Notes under the pieces: generated by a model | The model's input: only the letters and a program-made list of their open reading frames with translations | The model's database searches: none | What the model was told of the DNA's origin: nothing | Part shown: positions 7,528 through 16,199 of the stretch, in pieces | Layout: each line of letters opens with the position of its first letter | Position numbering within the stretch: the stretch's first letter is position 1 | From: Prevotella sp. | GTDB taxonomy: Bacteria; Bacteroidota; Bacteroidia; Bacteroidales; Bacteroidaceae | Direction: 5' to 3' | Length of the DNA: 64,000 nucleotides | Assembly: GCA_017934525.1 (NCBI GenBank) | Contig: JAGBJJ010000009.1 | Span: 1-64,000, forward strand | Translations under genes and position numbers: made by a program

Positions 7528-9657
7528 TCAGAGTCCGCGGGCCCGGAGCAGTCCGCTGGCGTCGGGGGCCGTCATGCCGGTGAAGTCGGTGAATATCTGC
7601 ATGAGGTCGCGGGTGTTGCCGCGCGAGAGAATCTTGTCGCGCATGTCCTGACCCACCTCAGGCTTCAGCGGACCGCGCTGGGCGAAACAGTCGGCGATGT
7701 TGACGGCCAGCACCTCGGTCCACAGATAGCTGTAGTAGCCGGCGGCATAGCCGCTGCCCCAGATGTGGTTGAAGTAGCTGGTGGAGTAGCGCGGCGGAAT
7801 CTGGGCATTGAGCAGACCGACCTGGCGCAGGGCCTCGTCTTCAAACTGCTGTGCCTCTTCAGCCGTGGGTATCTGGCTGCTGCTGAGCATGTGCCAGGCC
7901 ATGTCGACGCAAGTGGCGCCGAGGTTCTCGCCCAGCGAGTAGGCCGTCTGGAAGTTGATGCTCTTCAGCATGCGCTCCTTCAGCTCGGCAGGCATGGGCT
8001 CGCCCGTTGTGGCGTGCTTGGCGTAGTGGTCGAAGATTTCGGGGATGGAGGCAAACGACTCGTTAAACTGCGAGGGCATCTCGACGAAGTCGCGGGCCAC
8101 CTCGGTGCCTGCCAGCGTGTTATACTTGCAGTTGCTGAGAATGCCGTGGAGGGCATGGCCAAACTCATGGAACATGGTGGTCACCTCGTCCCACGTGAGC
8201 AGTGAGGGCTGGCCCTCGGGAGCCTTGGCGTTGTTGCACACATTATAGATGACGGGCAGCTGCTCGCGCTGGTGGCTCTGGCGCAGGAACTCGCTCATCC
8301 AGGCACCGCCGCGCTTGGTGGGGCGGCGGTACATGTCGCTGTAGAACAGGGCCAGGGGCTTGCCGTCCTTGTCGAACACCTCGAACACCTTCACGTCGGG
8401 ATGGTAGACGGGGATATCGGTGCGCTGCTTGAAGGTGAGGCCGTAGACGCGGTTGGCGGCGTAGAACACGCCGTTGAGCTGCACGCTGTCTACGTTGAAG
8501 TAGGGCTTCACCTCGTCGTCGCTCACGTTGAGCATCTCCTTCTTCATCTTAGCCGAGTAGTAGAAGCGGTCGTAGGGCTCGAGCTTGAAGTCGGGGCCCT
8601 CGGTCTTGCGGGCATACTCCTCGATGGCGCGGGTCTCGGCCTCGGCCTTTGGCGAGTATTGGCTGATGAGCTGGCGCAGGAAGGTGTAGACACCCTCGGG
8701 CGTCTTGGCCATGGTGTTCTCCAGCGAATACTCGGCATAGTTCTTGTAGCCCATGATCTCGGCCTGCTCGGCACGCAGCTTGGCTATCTGTACGCAGATG
8801 CCGAACGTGTTGTGTGCGGGCTTGGTGCCGTCGGCACGGTGGCGGCTGGCCTCGTAGACGCGGCGGCGCAGGTCGCGGTTGTCGAGGCTGGCCAGAGGTT
8901 GCTGCTGGGTGGTGTTGACGATGACGATGCAGTAGGGAGCCTTGCCTCCACGGCTCTCAGCGTCTTGTTTGCACTGGGCTATGTCGGCCTCCGACAGTCC
9001 GGCCAGCTCATCCTTCGAGTCGACCCACACCACGGCATCGTTGGTGGCTGCGGGCAGCAGGTCGCCCCACTGCTGCTGCAGGTCGGCAAGTGCCAAGTTG
9101 ATTTGCTTCATGCGCTCCATCTTGTCATCGTCGAGCAGTGCACCAGAGCGTACGAAGCGCTTGTAGGTCTCGTCGAGCAGCTTCAGGTCCTCGCCCTGCA
9201 GCTGGTCGCGCTGTTCGTCGTAGACGGTCTTGATGCGCTCAAAGAGTGGTTTGTTGAACATCAGCTCGTTATCCAGGTCGGTGAGCAGCGGCGTGGCCTG
9301 TTTTTCAGCCTCGGCAATCTCGGGCGTCTTGTCGGCGCTGGCCAGAGCGAAGAGCACATTGGTGACGCGCTCCAGCGCGATGCCGCTCTCCTCGAAGGCG
9401 AGGATGGTGTTCTCGAAGTTGGGAGCCTCCTGGTTGTCCACGATGGCCTTGATATTTTCGCGCTTCTGCTCAATGGCAGCCTTGATGGCAGGCAGATAGT
9501 CGCTCGTCTTGATGCGGCTGAAGTCAGGAGCGCCGTAGGGCAGTGTGCTCTCCTCGAGCAGCGGGTTGTTTGTGTTGTCGCCGCCCGCCTTGCAGGCTGC
9601 GAGCTGCATCAGTCCGGCAGCTACGCCGACAGTCAGCAGGGTCTTGGTAATATTCAT
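7528..9657 (-). CDS. dcp: M3-family peptidyl-dipeptidase (Dcp-like), lipoprotein
   Basis: 709 residues, the usual length for Dcp/oligopeptidase A enzymes, which cleave dipeptides or short peptides with a single zinc. The HEFGHALHG motif at about 496-504 supplies two zinc ligands and the catalytic Glu; EVARDFVEMPSQFNE supplies the third ligand. Residues 1-22 form a lipoprotein signal (LAAC, Cys22), so the enzyme is probably tethered in the periplasm. It is monocistronic: its promoter lies at 9702-9732 and a strong terminator follows it. Dcp and OpdA cannot be separated firmly by eye, but the lipoprotein form with this length is typical of Bacteroidales Dcp. Confidence 0.9.
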   Translation of the reverse strand: MNITKTLLTVGVAAGLMQLAACKAGGDNTNNPLLEESTLPYGAPDFSRIKTSDYLPAIKAAIEQKRENIKAIVDNQEAPNFENTILAFEESGIALERVTNVLFALASADKTPEIAEAEKQATPLLTDLDNELMFNKPLFERIKTVYDEQRDQLQGEDLKLLDETYKRFVRSGALLDDDKMERMKQINLALADLQQQWGDLLPAATNDAVVWVDSKDELAGLSEADIAQCKQDAESRGGKAPYCIVIVNTTQQQPLASLDNRDLRRRVYEASRHRADGTKPAHNTFGICVQIAKLRAEQAEIMGYKNYAEYSLENTMAKTPEGVYTFLRQLISQYSPKAEAETRAIEEYARKTEGPDFKLEPYDRFYYSAKMKKEMLNVSDDEVKPYFNVDSVQLNGVFYAANRVYGLTFKQRTDIPVYHPDVKVFEVFDKDGKPLALFYSDMYRRPTKRGGAWMSEFLRQSHQREQLPVIYNVCNNAKAPEGQPSLLTWDEVTTMFHEFGHALHGILSNCKYNTLAGTEVARDFVEMPSQFNESFASIPEIFDHYAKHATTGEPMPAELKERMLKSINFQTAYSLGENLGATCVDMAWHMLSSSQIPTAEEAQQFEDEALRQVGLLNAQIPPRYSTSYFNHIWGSGYAAGYYSYLWTEVLAVNIADCFAQRGPLKPEVGQDMRDKILSRGNTRDLMQIFTDFTGMTAPDASGLLRARGL

Positions 9658-9701
9658 AGATTCTTTTTTAAATGGTTATTGTTGTTTATGCAATAGCTCT
9701 G

Positions 9702-9732
9702 CAAAGTTACAATAAAAGGCTTAAACGCGCAA
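9702..9732 (-). promoter_or_regulatory. Promoter of the M3 peptidase gene
   Basis: On the minus strand TTG (9732-9730), a 20-bp spacer and TAACTTTG (9709-9702) match the consensus. Confidence 0.7.
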
Positions 9733-9835
9733 AAAATGCACATCTTTTTTTGTTAGGATATGTTAATTAGTCTTCGGCAGCAGCAGGTAAGACATGCTGG
9801 AGCCTGGCGAATACGCCGGCGGGCTGCAGCGTTTG

Positions 9836-9853
9836 TGCAAACGTTTTTGCATG
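9836..9853. promoter_or_regulatory. LacI-like operator upstream of the SusA-like amylase
   Basis: TGCAAACGTTTTTGCATG shares its TGCAAACGTTTT core and the following CATG with the pullulanase site at 1597. Its ACGT centre is 62 bp before the -7 element at 9904, within one base of the spacing at the other gene. Confidence 0.55.
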
Positions 9854-9903
9854 ACTGGAAGAAGAAATAACAGGACGACAGCTGCCGTTCGGCATTATTT
9901 TTG

Positions 9904-9911
9904 TAACTTTG
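9904..9911 (+). promoter_or_regulatory. -7 element of the SusA-like amylase promoter
   Basis: TAACTTTG in a GTAACTTTGTGGC context identical to that of the pullulanase promoter, 24 bp before the ATG at 9935. No TTG at -33. Confidence 0.55.
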
Positions 9912-9934
9912 TGGCCAACAATGACTAAGAACTT

Positions 9935-11872
9935 ATGAGACAGTATTTCATTATGATTGCTCTGCTTCTGAGCACCATGACAATGACGGCTGCCAGGAAC
10001 ACGCGGCCGAACGTGACTCGCATCGACCCCACCAACTGGTATGTGGGCATGAAGAACCCGCAGCTGCAGCTGATGGTCTACGGACGCGGCATCCGCGACG
10101 TGCAGACGGTGACGACCGACTACCCGGGCGTCCGCATCGACAGCATCGTGCGCCTCGACTCGCCCAACTACCTGTTGGTCTATCTCGACCTGCGCGGTGC
10201 CCAGGCTGGCACGATGACCCTCAGCTTCGACAAGCTGCGCGTAGACTACGAGCTGAAGCAGCGGCAGATGCGGGGCGAAGAGCACCGCGGTTTCGACATC
10301 TCCGACGTGCTCTACCTGCTCATGCCCGACCGCTTTGCCTCCGGCCGCGCTGACAACGACCAGATTCCAGGCATGAACACCTACGTGAACGACCGCACGA
10401 AACCCTCGCTGCGCCATGGCGGCGACATGGAGGGCATCCGCCAGCACCTGGACTATTTCACCGAGCTGGGCGTTACGGCCCTGTGGTTCACACCCGTGCT
10501 GGAGAATAATTCGCCCGACACGCCCAACGGCTACTCCACATACCATGGTTATGCCACCACCGATTATTATAAGGTGGACCCGCGCTTCGGCACCAACGAC
10601 GAATATAGGCAGCTCATCAGCGAGGCCCATGGGAAAGGACTGAAGGTGGTGATGGACATGATTTTCAACCACTGCGGATTTGAACACCCGTGGGTGAGCG
10701 ACATGCCTTCGAAGGACTGGCTCAACACGCCCGAATGGCTCAGCGAGAAGCAGTCGGGGCGCGACCCTATGACGGGCTTTACGACTAATGCCGACGGCAG
10801 CGACCCCGCCAAGAGTGCCTATCTGCAAACGAGCTATAAGCTGACGCCTGTCGTCGACCCCTATGCCTCGGAGGTGGACTTGAAGGAGACTGTAGAGGGC
10901 TGGTTCGTGCCCTCGATGCCCGACCTTAACCAGCGCAACCCGCACCTGATGCGCTACCTCATCCAAAACAGCATCTGGTGGATTGAGTCGGCCGGCATCG
11001 ACGGCATCCGCATGGACACTTATCCCTACGCTTTTCGCGAGCCGATGGCTCAGTGGATGAAGGAACTGAACGAGGAATATCCCAACTTCAACACCGTCGG
11101 CGAGACGTGGGTCACAGAGCCTGCCTATACCGCCGCCTGGCAGGGGGGAGGCTCCGACTCTACCTATCTGAAGACCGTGATGGACTTCTCGTTCTTCGAC
11201 AAGCTCAATCAGGCTAAGCACGAGGAGACCGACGGCTGGTGGAACGGCTTGAACCGCCTCTATAACTCGTTTGTCTACGACTATCTGTATCCGGACCCCT
11301 CCAGCGTGCTGGCCTTCATAGAGAACCACGACACTGACCGCTTCCTGGGTGCCGGCGAAGACTCGCTCATGCTGAAACAGGCGCTGGCACTGCTGCTCAC
11401 AGTGCGCCGCATCCCGCAACTTTACTATGGCACCGAGGTGATGATGAACGGTACGAAGGAGGTGACCGACGGCAACGTGCGGTGCGACTTCCCCGGCGGT
11501 TTCCCCGGCGACACGCATAATGCCTTCACCCCCGAGGGCCGCACACAGAAAGAGCAGCAGATGTTTTCATGGCTCTCGCGTCTGCTGCACTGGCGCCATG
11601 GCAACGAGACCATCATTCGCGGTTATCAGACGCAGTTTATACCCTATGCCGGCGTCTATGTCGTGGCACGTCGATGGCATCGCAACGCGGTGCTCACCGT
11701 GCTGAACGGCACGTCGAAGCCCGCTACGATGGAGGTGGCCCGCTATGCCGAGGTGATTGAAAAGACAAAGATGGCTGAAGACGTGCTCACGGGTCGTCAG
11801 TATGACCTGACGAAAAGCATCGACCTGAAGCCTCGGCAGAGTCTCGTGCTCGAATTCATGGTGGAGGAGTGA
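9935..11872 (+). CDS. susA: SusA-like neopullulanase/alpha-amylase, GH13
   Basis: 645 residues. A signal peptide ends near TMTAARN, with no lipobox, so the enzyme is probably periplasmic. Residues about 25-115 form the N-terminal beta domain of cyclomaltodextrinase-type enzymes (IDPTNWYVGMKNPQLQLMVYG). The barrel carries DVLYLLMPDRFA, MDMIFNHCG, GIRMDTYPY (nucleophile Asp about 361), VGETWV (acid/base Glu about 390) and ENHDTDRF (about 465). This order and length match SusA of the Bacteroides starch system, which breaks imported maltodextrins. No susB, susC/D or susR neighbours are present, but the gene shares an operator-like site with pulA at 1714. It converges on the MFS gene with a 23-bp stem between them. 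Confidence 0.9.
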   Translation: MRQYFIMIALLLSTMTMTAARNTRPNVTRIDPTNWYVGMKNPQLQLMVYGRGIRDVQTVTTDYPGVRIDSIVRLDSPNYLLVYLDLRGAQAGTMTLSFDKLRVDYELKQRQMRGEEHRGFDISDVLYLLMPDRFASGRADNDQIPGMNTYVNDRTKPSLRHGGDMEGIRQHLDYFTELGVTALWFTPVLENNSPDTPNGYSTYHGYATTDYYKVDPRFGTNDEYRQLISEAHGKGLKVVMDMIFNHCGFEHPWVSDMPSKDWLNTPEWLSEKQSGRDPMTGFTTNADGSDPAKSAYLQTSYKLTPVVDPYASEVDLKETVEGWFVPSMPDLNQRNPHLMRYLIQNSIWWIESAGIDGIRMDTYPYAFREPMAQWMKELNEEYPNFNTVGETWVTEPAYTAAWQGGGSDSTYLKTVMDFSFFDKLNQAKHEETDGWWNGLNRLYNSFVYDYLYPDPSSVLAFIENHDTDRFLGAGEDSLMLKQALALLLTVRRIPQLYYGTEVMMNGTKEVTDGNVRCDFPGGFPGDTHNAFTPEGRTQKEQQMFSWLSRLLHWRHGNETIIRGYQTQFIPYAGVYVVARRWHRNAVLTVLNGTSKPATMEVARYAEVIEKTKMAEDVLTGRQYDLTKSIDLKPRQSLVLEFMVEE

Positions 11873-11883
11873 GGAGCAAATGA

Positions 11884-11956
11884 AAAATGAGAAATATGAT
11901 TATCTTCAGCGTCTTAATAATTATACGACAGCAAAGATAATCATATTTCTCATTTT
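11884..11956. terminator. Bidirectional terminator between amylase and MFS genes
   Basis: Arms 11884-11906 and 11934-11956 are perfect 23-bp inverted copies around a 27-nt loop, with A/T tails at both ends. It lies between convergent genes. Confidence 0.75.
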
Positions 11957-11966
11957 CCGTCACTCA

Positions 11967-13427
11967 TCATTCTTCAATGATGATAGGTCTGTATTTAGGG
12001 ACAAGTGTCTTCATGATGCACCAGCCAATGAGGTAAGCCACAGCGCAGACACAGAACACCACCATGTAGGCGGCAGGCTTGCCGTCGAAACCGAAGAACG
12101 AGAAGGCCTGCCCCTGTTCGGCAGCCCAGGTGAAGAACTGTCCGGAGCCCATGTTGATGGCCATCGAGCCGATGCCGCCCGTCATGGTGCCCAGTCCGAC
12201 GATGGTGCCGATGGTCGACTTGGGGAACATGTCGCCGATGGTGCTGAAGAGGTTGGCCGACCATGCCTGGTGTCCGGCGCCAAGCAGTCCGATGAGTATG
12301 GCAGGCCACCAGGCACTGTAGGTGCCCAGGGGCTGTGCCAGCAGTCCGAGCACGGGGAAACAGGCGAAGATGAGCATGGCGCGCATGCGGCCCAGGTAGG
12401 GGTTCATGCCGCGTTTCTCTACGAAGTACTTAGGCAGGTAGCCGCCGCAGATGCTGAGCACGGTGACGATGGCATAGAGCGTGAAGATGAGCAAGATGCC
12501 CATCGGCGAGTCGCTGGTGTAGCCATACTGGTCGCTGAAATAGGCGGGTGCCCAGAAGAGGAAGAACCACCAGACGCCGTCGGTCATGAATTTGCCTACC
12601 AGGAAGGCCCATGTCTGCTTGAACGTGAAGCAGCGGAAGAAGGGGATGGTCTTCTCTTCTCTCTCGGCGGTGCGGTTCTGCACCTCGGACAGGTCGTCGA
12701 GATCCTGCTCGATGTAGTTCAGCTCTGCCTGGTTGACACGCTTGTTCTGGCGGGGTTTCTCGTAGAGCCATATCCACAGGCCCATCCACACATAGCCCAG
12801 CGCACCGATGATGATGAAGGCCATCTCCCAGCCCCAGGCGCGGGCCAGCAGGGGTATGGTGGCAGGGGCGGCCAGTGCTCCCACCGAGGCGCCGCTGTTG
12901 AAGATGGAAGTGGAGAAGGCGCGGTCTTTCTTAGGGAAGTATTCGGCCGTGGCCTTGATGGCGGCGGGGAAGTTGCCGGCCTCACCGACGGCCAGAATCA
13001 GGCGGCATGAGAGGAAGAGCCACACCGAGATGGTGGCGATGGCCACGGCGGCATCGCTGCCGGCTTGCACCAGCCGGAGGGCTTCGATGCTGTCGTAGCC
13101 TTCAATCTTCATGGCAGCCCATCCGCAGCCGGCATGGAGCACGGCGCCCGTAGACCACACGAAGATGGCGATGAGATAGCCCTTCTTCGTGCCCATCCAA
13201 TCGATGAACTTACCTGAGAAGAGGTTAGCGATGGCATAGAAGAGCGAGAAGAGACCTGTGATAGTGCCGTAGTCGGCATCGGTCCAGTGGAACTCTGGAG
13301 CGATGAAGTCCTTCCAGGTGAGCGACAATACCTGGCGGTCCATATAGTTGATGGTGGTTGCCAGGAAAAGCAGAGCACAGATGACCCAACGGAAGTTGGA
13401 CATTTTAGCTGTAGAAATAGGGGCCAT
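11967..13427 (-). CDS. exuT: MFS transporter, hexuronate (ExuT-like) type
   Basis: 486 residues with about 12 hydrophobic segments. The N-terminus WVICALLFLATTINYMDRQ is the hallmark of the anion:cation symporter family, and GEAGNFPAAIKATAEYFP is its conserved loop. ExuT and UxuT members import glucuronate and galacturonate by proton symport. It is the third gene of an operon-like row with kduI and an EIIC-like permease, which supports a role in uronate uptake. ATG 13427 directly abuts three CTCAAAA repeats; an in-frame ATG at 13403 (MSNFRW) is an alternative start. Substrate is inferred from context. Confidence 0.82.
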   Translation of the reverse strand: MAPISTAKMSNFRWVICALLFLATTINYMDRQVLSLTWKDFIAPEFHWTDADYGTITGLFSLFYAIANLFSGKFIDWMGTKKGYLIAIFVWSTGAVLHAGCGWAAMKIEGYDSIEALRLVQAGSDAAVAIATISVWLFLSCRLILAVGEAGNFPAAIKATAEYFPKKDRAFSTSIFNSGASVGALAAPATIPLLARAWGWEMAFIIIGALGYVWMGLWIWLYEKPRQNKRVNQAELNYIEQDLDDLSEVQNRTAEREEKTIPFFRCFTFKQTWAFLVGKFMTDGVWWFFLFWAPAYFSDQYGYTSDSPMGILLIFTLYAIVTVLSICGGYLPKYFVEKRGMNPYLGRMRAMLIFACFPVLGLLAQPLGTYSAWWPAILIGLLGAGHQAWSANLFSTIGDMFPKSTIGTIVGLGTMTGGIGSMAINMGSGQFFTWAAEQGQAFSFFGFDGKPAAYMVVFCVCAVAYLIGWCIMKTLVPKYRPIIIEE

Positions 13428-13517
13428 TTTTGAGTTTTGAGTTTTGAGTTTAGAACTAAGAGCTGTCGCCTGCGGCGATTAGGAGTTGAGAATTAGGAAT
13501 TGGAAGTTATGAATATT
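13428..13517 (-). repeat. Two heptanucleotide arrays upstream of the MFS gene
   Basis: TTTTGAG occurs three times in tandem at 13428-13448 (CTCAAAA on the gene strand), touching the start codon. A second array at 13476-13517 holds six degenerate 7-mers such as GAGTTGA, GAATTAG and GAATTGG. Between them is a small GTCGCC/GGCGAT hairpin. The rest of the 245-bp gap up to kduI holds no convincing gene: a 60-codon TTG-start frame at 13689-13507 is not supported. Confidence 0.65.
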
Positions 13518-13661
13518 TTTGGAGTTCTGCATTTCTGCGTTCAGACATTATGACCCTGATGCGGACACGCTTGATTTGTTCACCATCGTCAAAGATGGAC
13601 TGAAAGCGTACCTCGTCCGGATCGTCCGCCTTTCTGGGTGTATGAAGGCAGTATACTCTTA

Positions 13662-13692
13662 ACTCCCGTTGGTCAGCGTAGCTGGTCAACGG
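13662..13692 (-). terminator. Hairpin overlapping the kduI stop codon
   Basis: CCCGTTG and CAACGGG pair, with further pairs inward (about 12 including wobbles), across the kduI stop. It has no T-run and may act as an attenuator or protect the mRNA end. Confidence 0.35.
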
Positions 13693-14662
13693 GAATGTTA
13701 TCTTTGTCGTTGTAGTAGAGGTTCTCGCCGGCCATGCCCCAGATGAAGGTGTAGTAGTAGGTGCCGGCGGCGGCGTGGATGCTCCACTCGGGACTCATGA
13801 TGGCCTGCTCATTGTGCAGCCAGACCACGCGGCTCTCCTGCGGCTCACCCATGATATGGGCGATGGTCTGACCCTCGGGCAGGTTGAAATAATAGTAGGC
13901 CTCGATGCGGCGGCCGTGGGTGTGGGGCGGCATGGTGTTCCACACGGCACCCGGGTTCAGCTGCGTCAGGCCGAGCTGCAGCTGGCAGGGACCCTCTTCG
14001 AGCACGTCGTTCACGATAAGCTTGTAGACCGTGCGGTTGTTGGCCTCCTCGGTGGTGCCCACGGGGCCCCAGACGGCAGCCTTCAGCGAGCCCTTGCGGC
14101 CGTCGAGCGTGATCCACTGCGTCTTGTAGTGCTGGTGGGCCGTGGCCGAGTTGAGGTAGAACTTAGCGGGTTTCGCGGCGTCCTTCGAGCGGAACTCCAC
14201 CACCTTGTTTACATCCTTGTCCTTAGCGATGTGGCCGCGCCCGATGTAGAGTGCCTCCTTCGGTGCGAGGGCATACTCCTTGCCGTCGACGATGACCCAG
14301 CCGTCGCCCTCGCCGCAGTTCACCACGCCGAGCTCGCGGTTGTAGAGGAAATACTTCTCCTTGATGGTCGGGTCGACGTCGAGACCCAGTTCGAGGAAGT
14401 TCTCCAGTCGCAGCGTCTTCGCCACGGGCATGGCACCGCCGTAGATGAAGCGGTCGTAGTGGGAGTAGGTCAGGTGGATGTGGTCGGCCTCCATCACCTT
14501 CTCCATGACGAAGCGGTCGCGCAGCGTCTCGGTGTCGTAGTGTTTCACGTCCTGCGGATGGCAGGCTGTCTGGAAGTTGACGCTCTGCTGGGCTGAAGCA
14601 TGAAGCGCAAAGAATGCCGACTGGAGAATTACCGTCGCCAATGCAATTATTGTCTTGTTCAT
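13673..14662 (-). CDS. kduI: 5-dehydro-4-deoxy-D-glucuronate isomerase with a signal peptide
   Basis: Converts 5-keto-4-deoxyuronate, released from pectin or glycosaminoglycan, to 3-deoxy-D-glycero-2,5-hexodiulosonate. The core matches Kdu[35 protein letters not shown] and the cupin metal motif [15 protein letters not shown] (about 245-257), with a further His in [22 protein letters not shown]. KduI is usually about 280 residues and cytoplasmic. This one is about 330 because residues 1-26 are a clear signal peptide (hydrophobic core, cleavage after ASA). ATG 14662 is preferred over the upstream TTG at 14668. It lies between an EIIC-like permease and an ExuT-like transporter on the same strand, which suggests the isomerisation occurs in the periplasm before uptake. 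Confidence 0.9.
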   Translation of the reverse strand: MNKTIIALATVILQSAFFALHASAQQSVNFQTACHPQDVKHYDTETLRDRFVMEKVMEADHIHLTYSHYDRFIYGGAMPVAKTLRLENFLELGLDVDPTIKEKYFLYNRELGVVNCGEGDGWVIVDGKEYALAPKEALYIGRGHIAKDKDVNKVVEFRSKDAAKPAKFYLNSATAHQHYKTQWITLDGRKGSLKAAVWGPVGTTEEANNRTVYKLIVNDVLEEGPCQLQLGLTQLNPGAVWNTMPPHTHGRRIEAYYYFNLPEGQTIAHIMGEPQESRVVWLHNEQAIMSPEWSIHAAAGTYYYTFIWGMAGENLYYNDKDNIPVDQLR

Positions 14663-14739
14663 AATCAATGATATGTTTTGGTTTTAGTTCTGTCAATATT
14701 CTGTTTCAGGAAAAGCGGAGAATGGCGGCTTGCTTGTCT

Positions 14740-16107
14740 CTATTTGCCTGCCTTCTCCTCCTTCGCGATGCGACTGCGGTTCCATAGCATCATGCCTATG
14801 GTGATGAGTGTGAGCAAGCCCATGCCTATCCAGCGCAGGTATTTCACGCAGGCATAGATGACGTAGCCGAAGAGCGACGAGGCAAAGTCGAGCGCTCCGC
14901 CCTCGAAGCCCTCGGGAATCTTGGCGGCCGTGGCCGTCGGGTCGGTCTTGTACACCTCGTCGGCGGCCAGCGTGAAAGCCGATGCCATGTCGGTGACGAA
15001 GTAAAGGCCGATGACGAGAGCGACAAGTCCCACGATGAGGCTCTTCACCACATTGCCTTTGGTGTAGGGCAGAATGAGGGGGAAGAGGTAGAACATGCCG
15101 GCCAGCGAGGCCAGAGGCAGGAACTGGTTGCCGGGCAGTAAGACGGCGATGACCAGGATGACGGGAATCAGGATGACCGAGCAGACGAGTGTTGTGGGGT
15201 GGCCTATGACCAGCGCCGGCGACATGCCGATGTGCACCTTCGTGCCGCCGAAGCGCTTCTTCACCACCTCCTGCGTCTTTTCGGCGATAGGCCTCAGACC
15301 GTCGATGAAGAGCGACGTGATGCGTGGAATGAGCTCCATGACGCCGCCCATGATGACACCGAGCGACAGCACCTTGCCAAACTCGAAGCGGGCAGCCCAT
15401 CCGATGAGCACGCCCACGATGACGCCGAGCACCAGAGGCTCGCCCAGCACGCCGAACTTGCGTTTCAGCCCCTCAGCGTCGATGTCGAGCCGCGCGAAGC
15501 CCGGGATGCGGTCGAGCAGCCAGCTGATGGCCACGGCGAAGGGTGTGAAGCTCTGGCAGAACGGCTGCGGGATGCTGATGCCCGGCAGGTCGTAGTGCTG
15601 CTGGAAGCGCTCGGCCGTGAGGTCGGCCATGACCAGCGTGATGATGTAGCACACGATGGCTGCGAAGTAGCCCCAGAGCAGGCTCTGCCCCATCACGAAG
15701 TAGGCCACGGCGCCGATGAAGGCAAAGTGCCAGTAGTTCCACAGGTCGATGTTGATGGTGCGGGTGCACTTCGTGACCAGCAGCAGCAGGTTGACGCCCA
15801 GGCAGATGGGGATGATGAGCGCACCCACGGCAGTGCCGTAGGCCACGGCGGCCGCGGCAGGCCATCCCATGTCAAATACTTTCAGCTGCAGGTCATACAG
15901 CTCCGAGATAACCTTCAGGGGGCTGTCGAAGTTGCTGGTGAGCAGGGCCGTGACAATGCCAAGGCCCACAAAACCCACGCCCACGTATAGACCGCTCTTG
16001 AGCGCCTTGCCGAACTTCATGCCGATGCAGAGTCCGATGATGGTGAAGAGGATGGGCATCATCACCGATGCCCCCAAACTGATGATGTAACTGAATACCT
16101 GTTCCAT
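14740..16107 (-). CDS. Galactitol-type PTS EIIC-like permease without PTS partners
   Basis: 455 residues, strongly hydrophobic with about 10-12 segments, resembling the IIC component of galactitol PTS systems (ASVMMPILFTIIGLCIGM, FIDGLRPIAEKTQEVVKKRFGG, ALVIGHPTTLVCSVILIP). A PTS IIC normally needs IIA and IIB to phosphorylate its sugar. None is encoded here, and complete PTS sets are uncommon in Bacteroidales. It is the first gene of the kduI-MFS row, 77 bp upstream of kduI, so it probably moves a uronate or its isomer by facilitated or secondary transport. Substrate and mechanism are inferred. Confidence 0.8.
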   Translation of the reverse strand: MEQVFSYIISLGASVMMPILFTIIGLCIGMKFGKALKSGLYVGVGFVGLGIVTALLTSNFDSPLKVISELYDLQLKVFDMGWPAAAAVAYGTAVGALIIPICLGVNLLLLVTKCTRTINIDLWNYWHFAFIGAVAYFVMGQSLLWGYFAAIVCYIITLVMADLTAERFQQHYDLPGISIPQPFCQSFTPFAVAISWLLDRIPGFARLDIDAEGLKRKFGVLGEPLVLGVIVGVLIGWAARFEFGKVLSLGVIMGGVMELIPRITSLFIDGLRPIAEKTQEVVKKRFGGTKVHIGMSPALVIGHPTTLVCSVILIPVILVIAVLLPGNQFLPLASLAGMFYLFPLILPYTKGNVVKSLIVGLVALVIGLYFVTDMASAFTLAADEVYKTDPTATAAKIPEGFEGGALDFASSLFGYVIYACVKYLRWIGMGLLTLITIGMMLWNRSRIAKEEKAGK

Positions 16108-16142
16108 AGAGTGAAAAAATCTGTTTTAGCGTAGTTTTGGTG

Positions 16143-16150
16143 CAAAATTA
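16143..16150 (-). promoter_or_regulatory. -7 element of the EIIC-kduI-MFS operon
   Basis: TAATTTTG on the minus strand, 36 bp before the ATG at 16107, fits TAnnTTTG. No TTG at the -33 distance. Confidence 0.5.
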
Positions 16151-16199
16151 CACATTTTTTTTTAAAACAGCCTCACTTTTTGTAAGAAACTTTTCGGAA

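Noticed and set aside
9767..11518. 583-codon minus-strand open frame over the SusA-like gene
   Set aside because: It is antisense to a clear GH13 gene; high GC leaves long shadow frames. Similar shadows at 8272-9696, 2572-3693 and 53532-55157 were rejected for the same reason.
13507..13689. 60-codon frame after kduI
   Set aside because: TTG start inside the kduI stop region, sits in a heptanucleotide-repeat gap, and no recognisable family.
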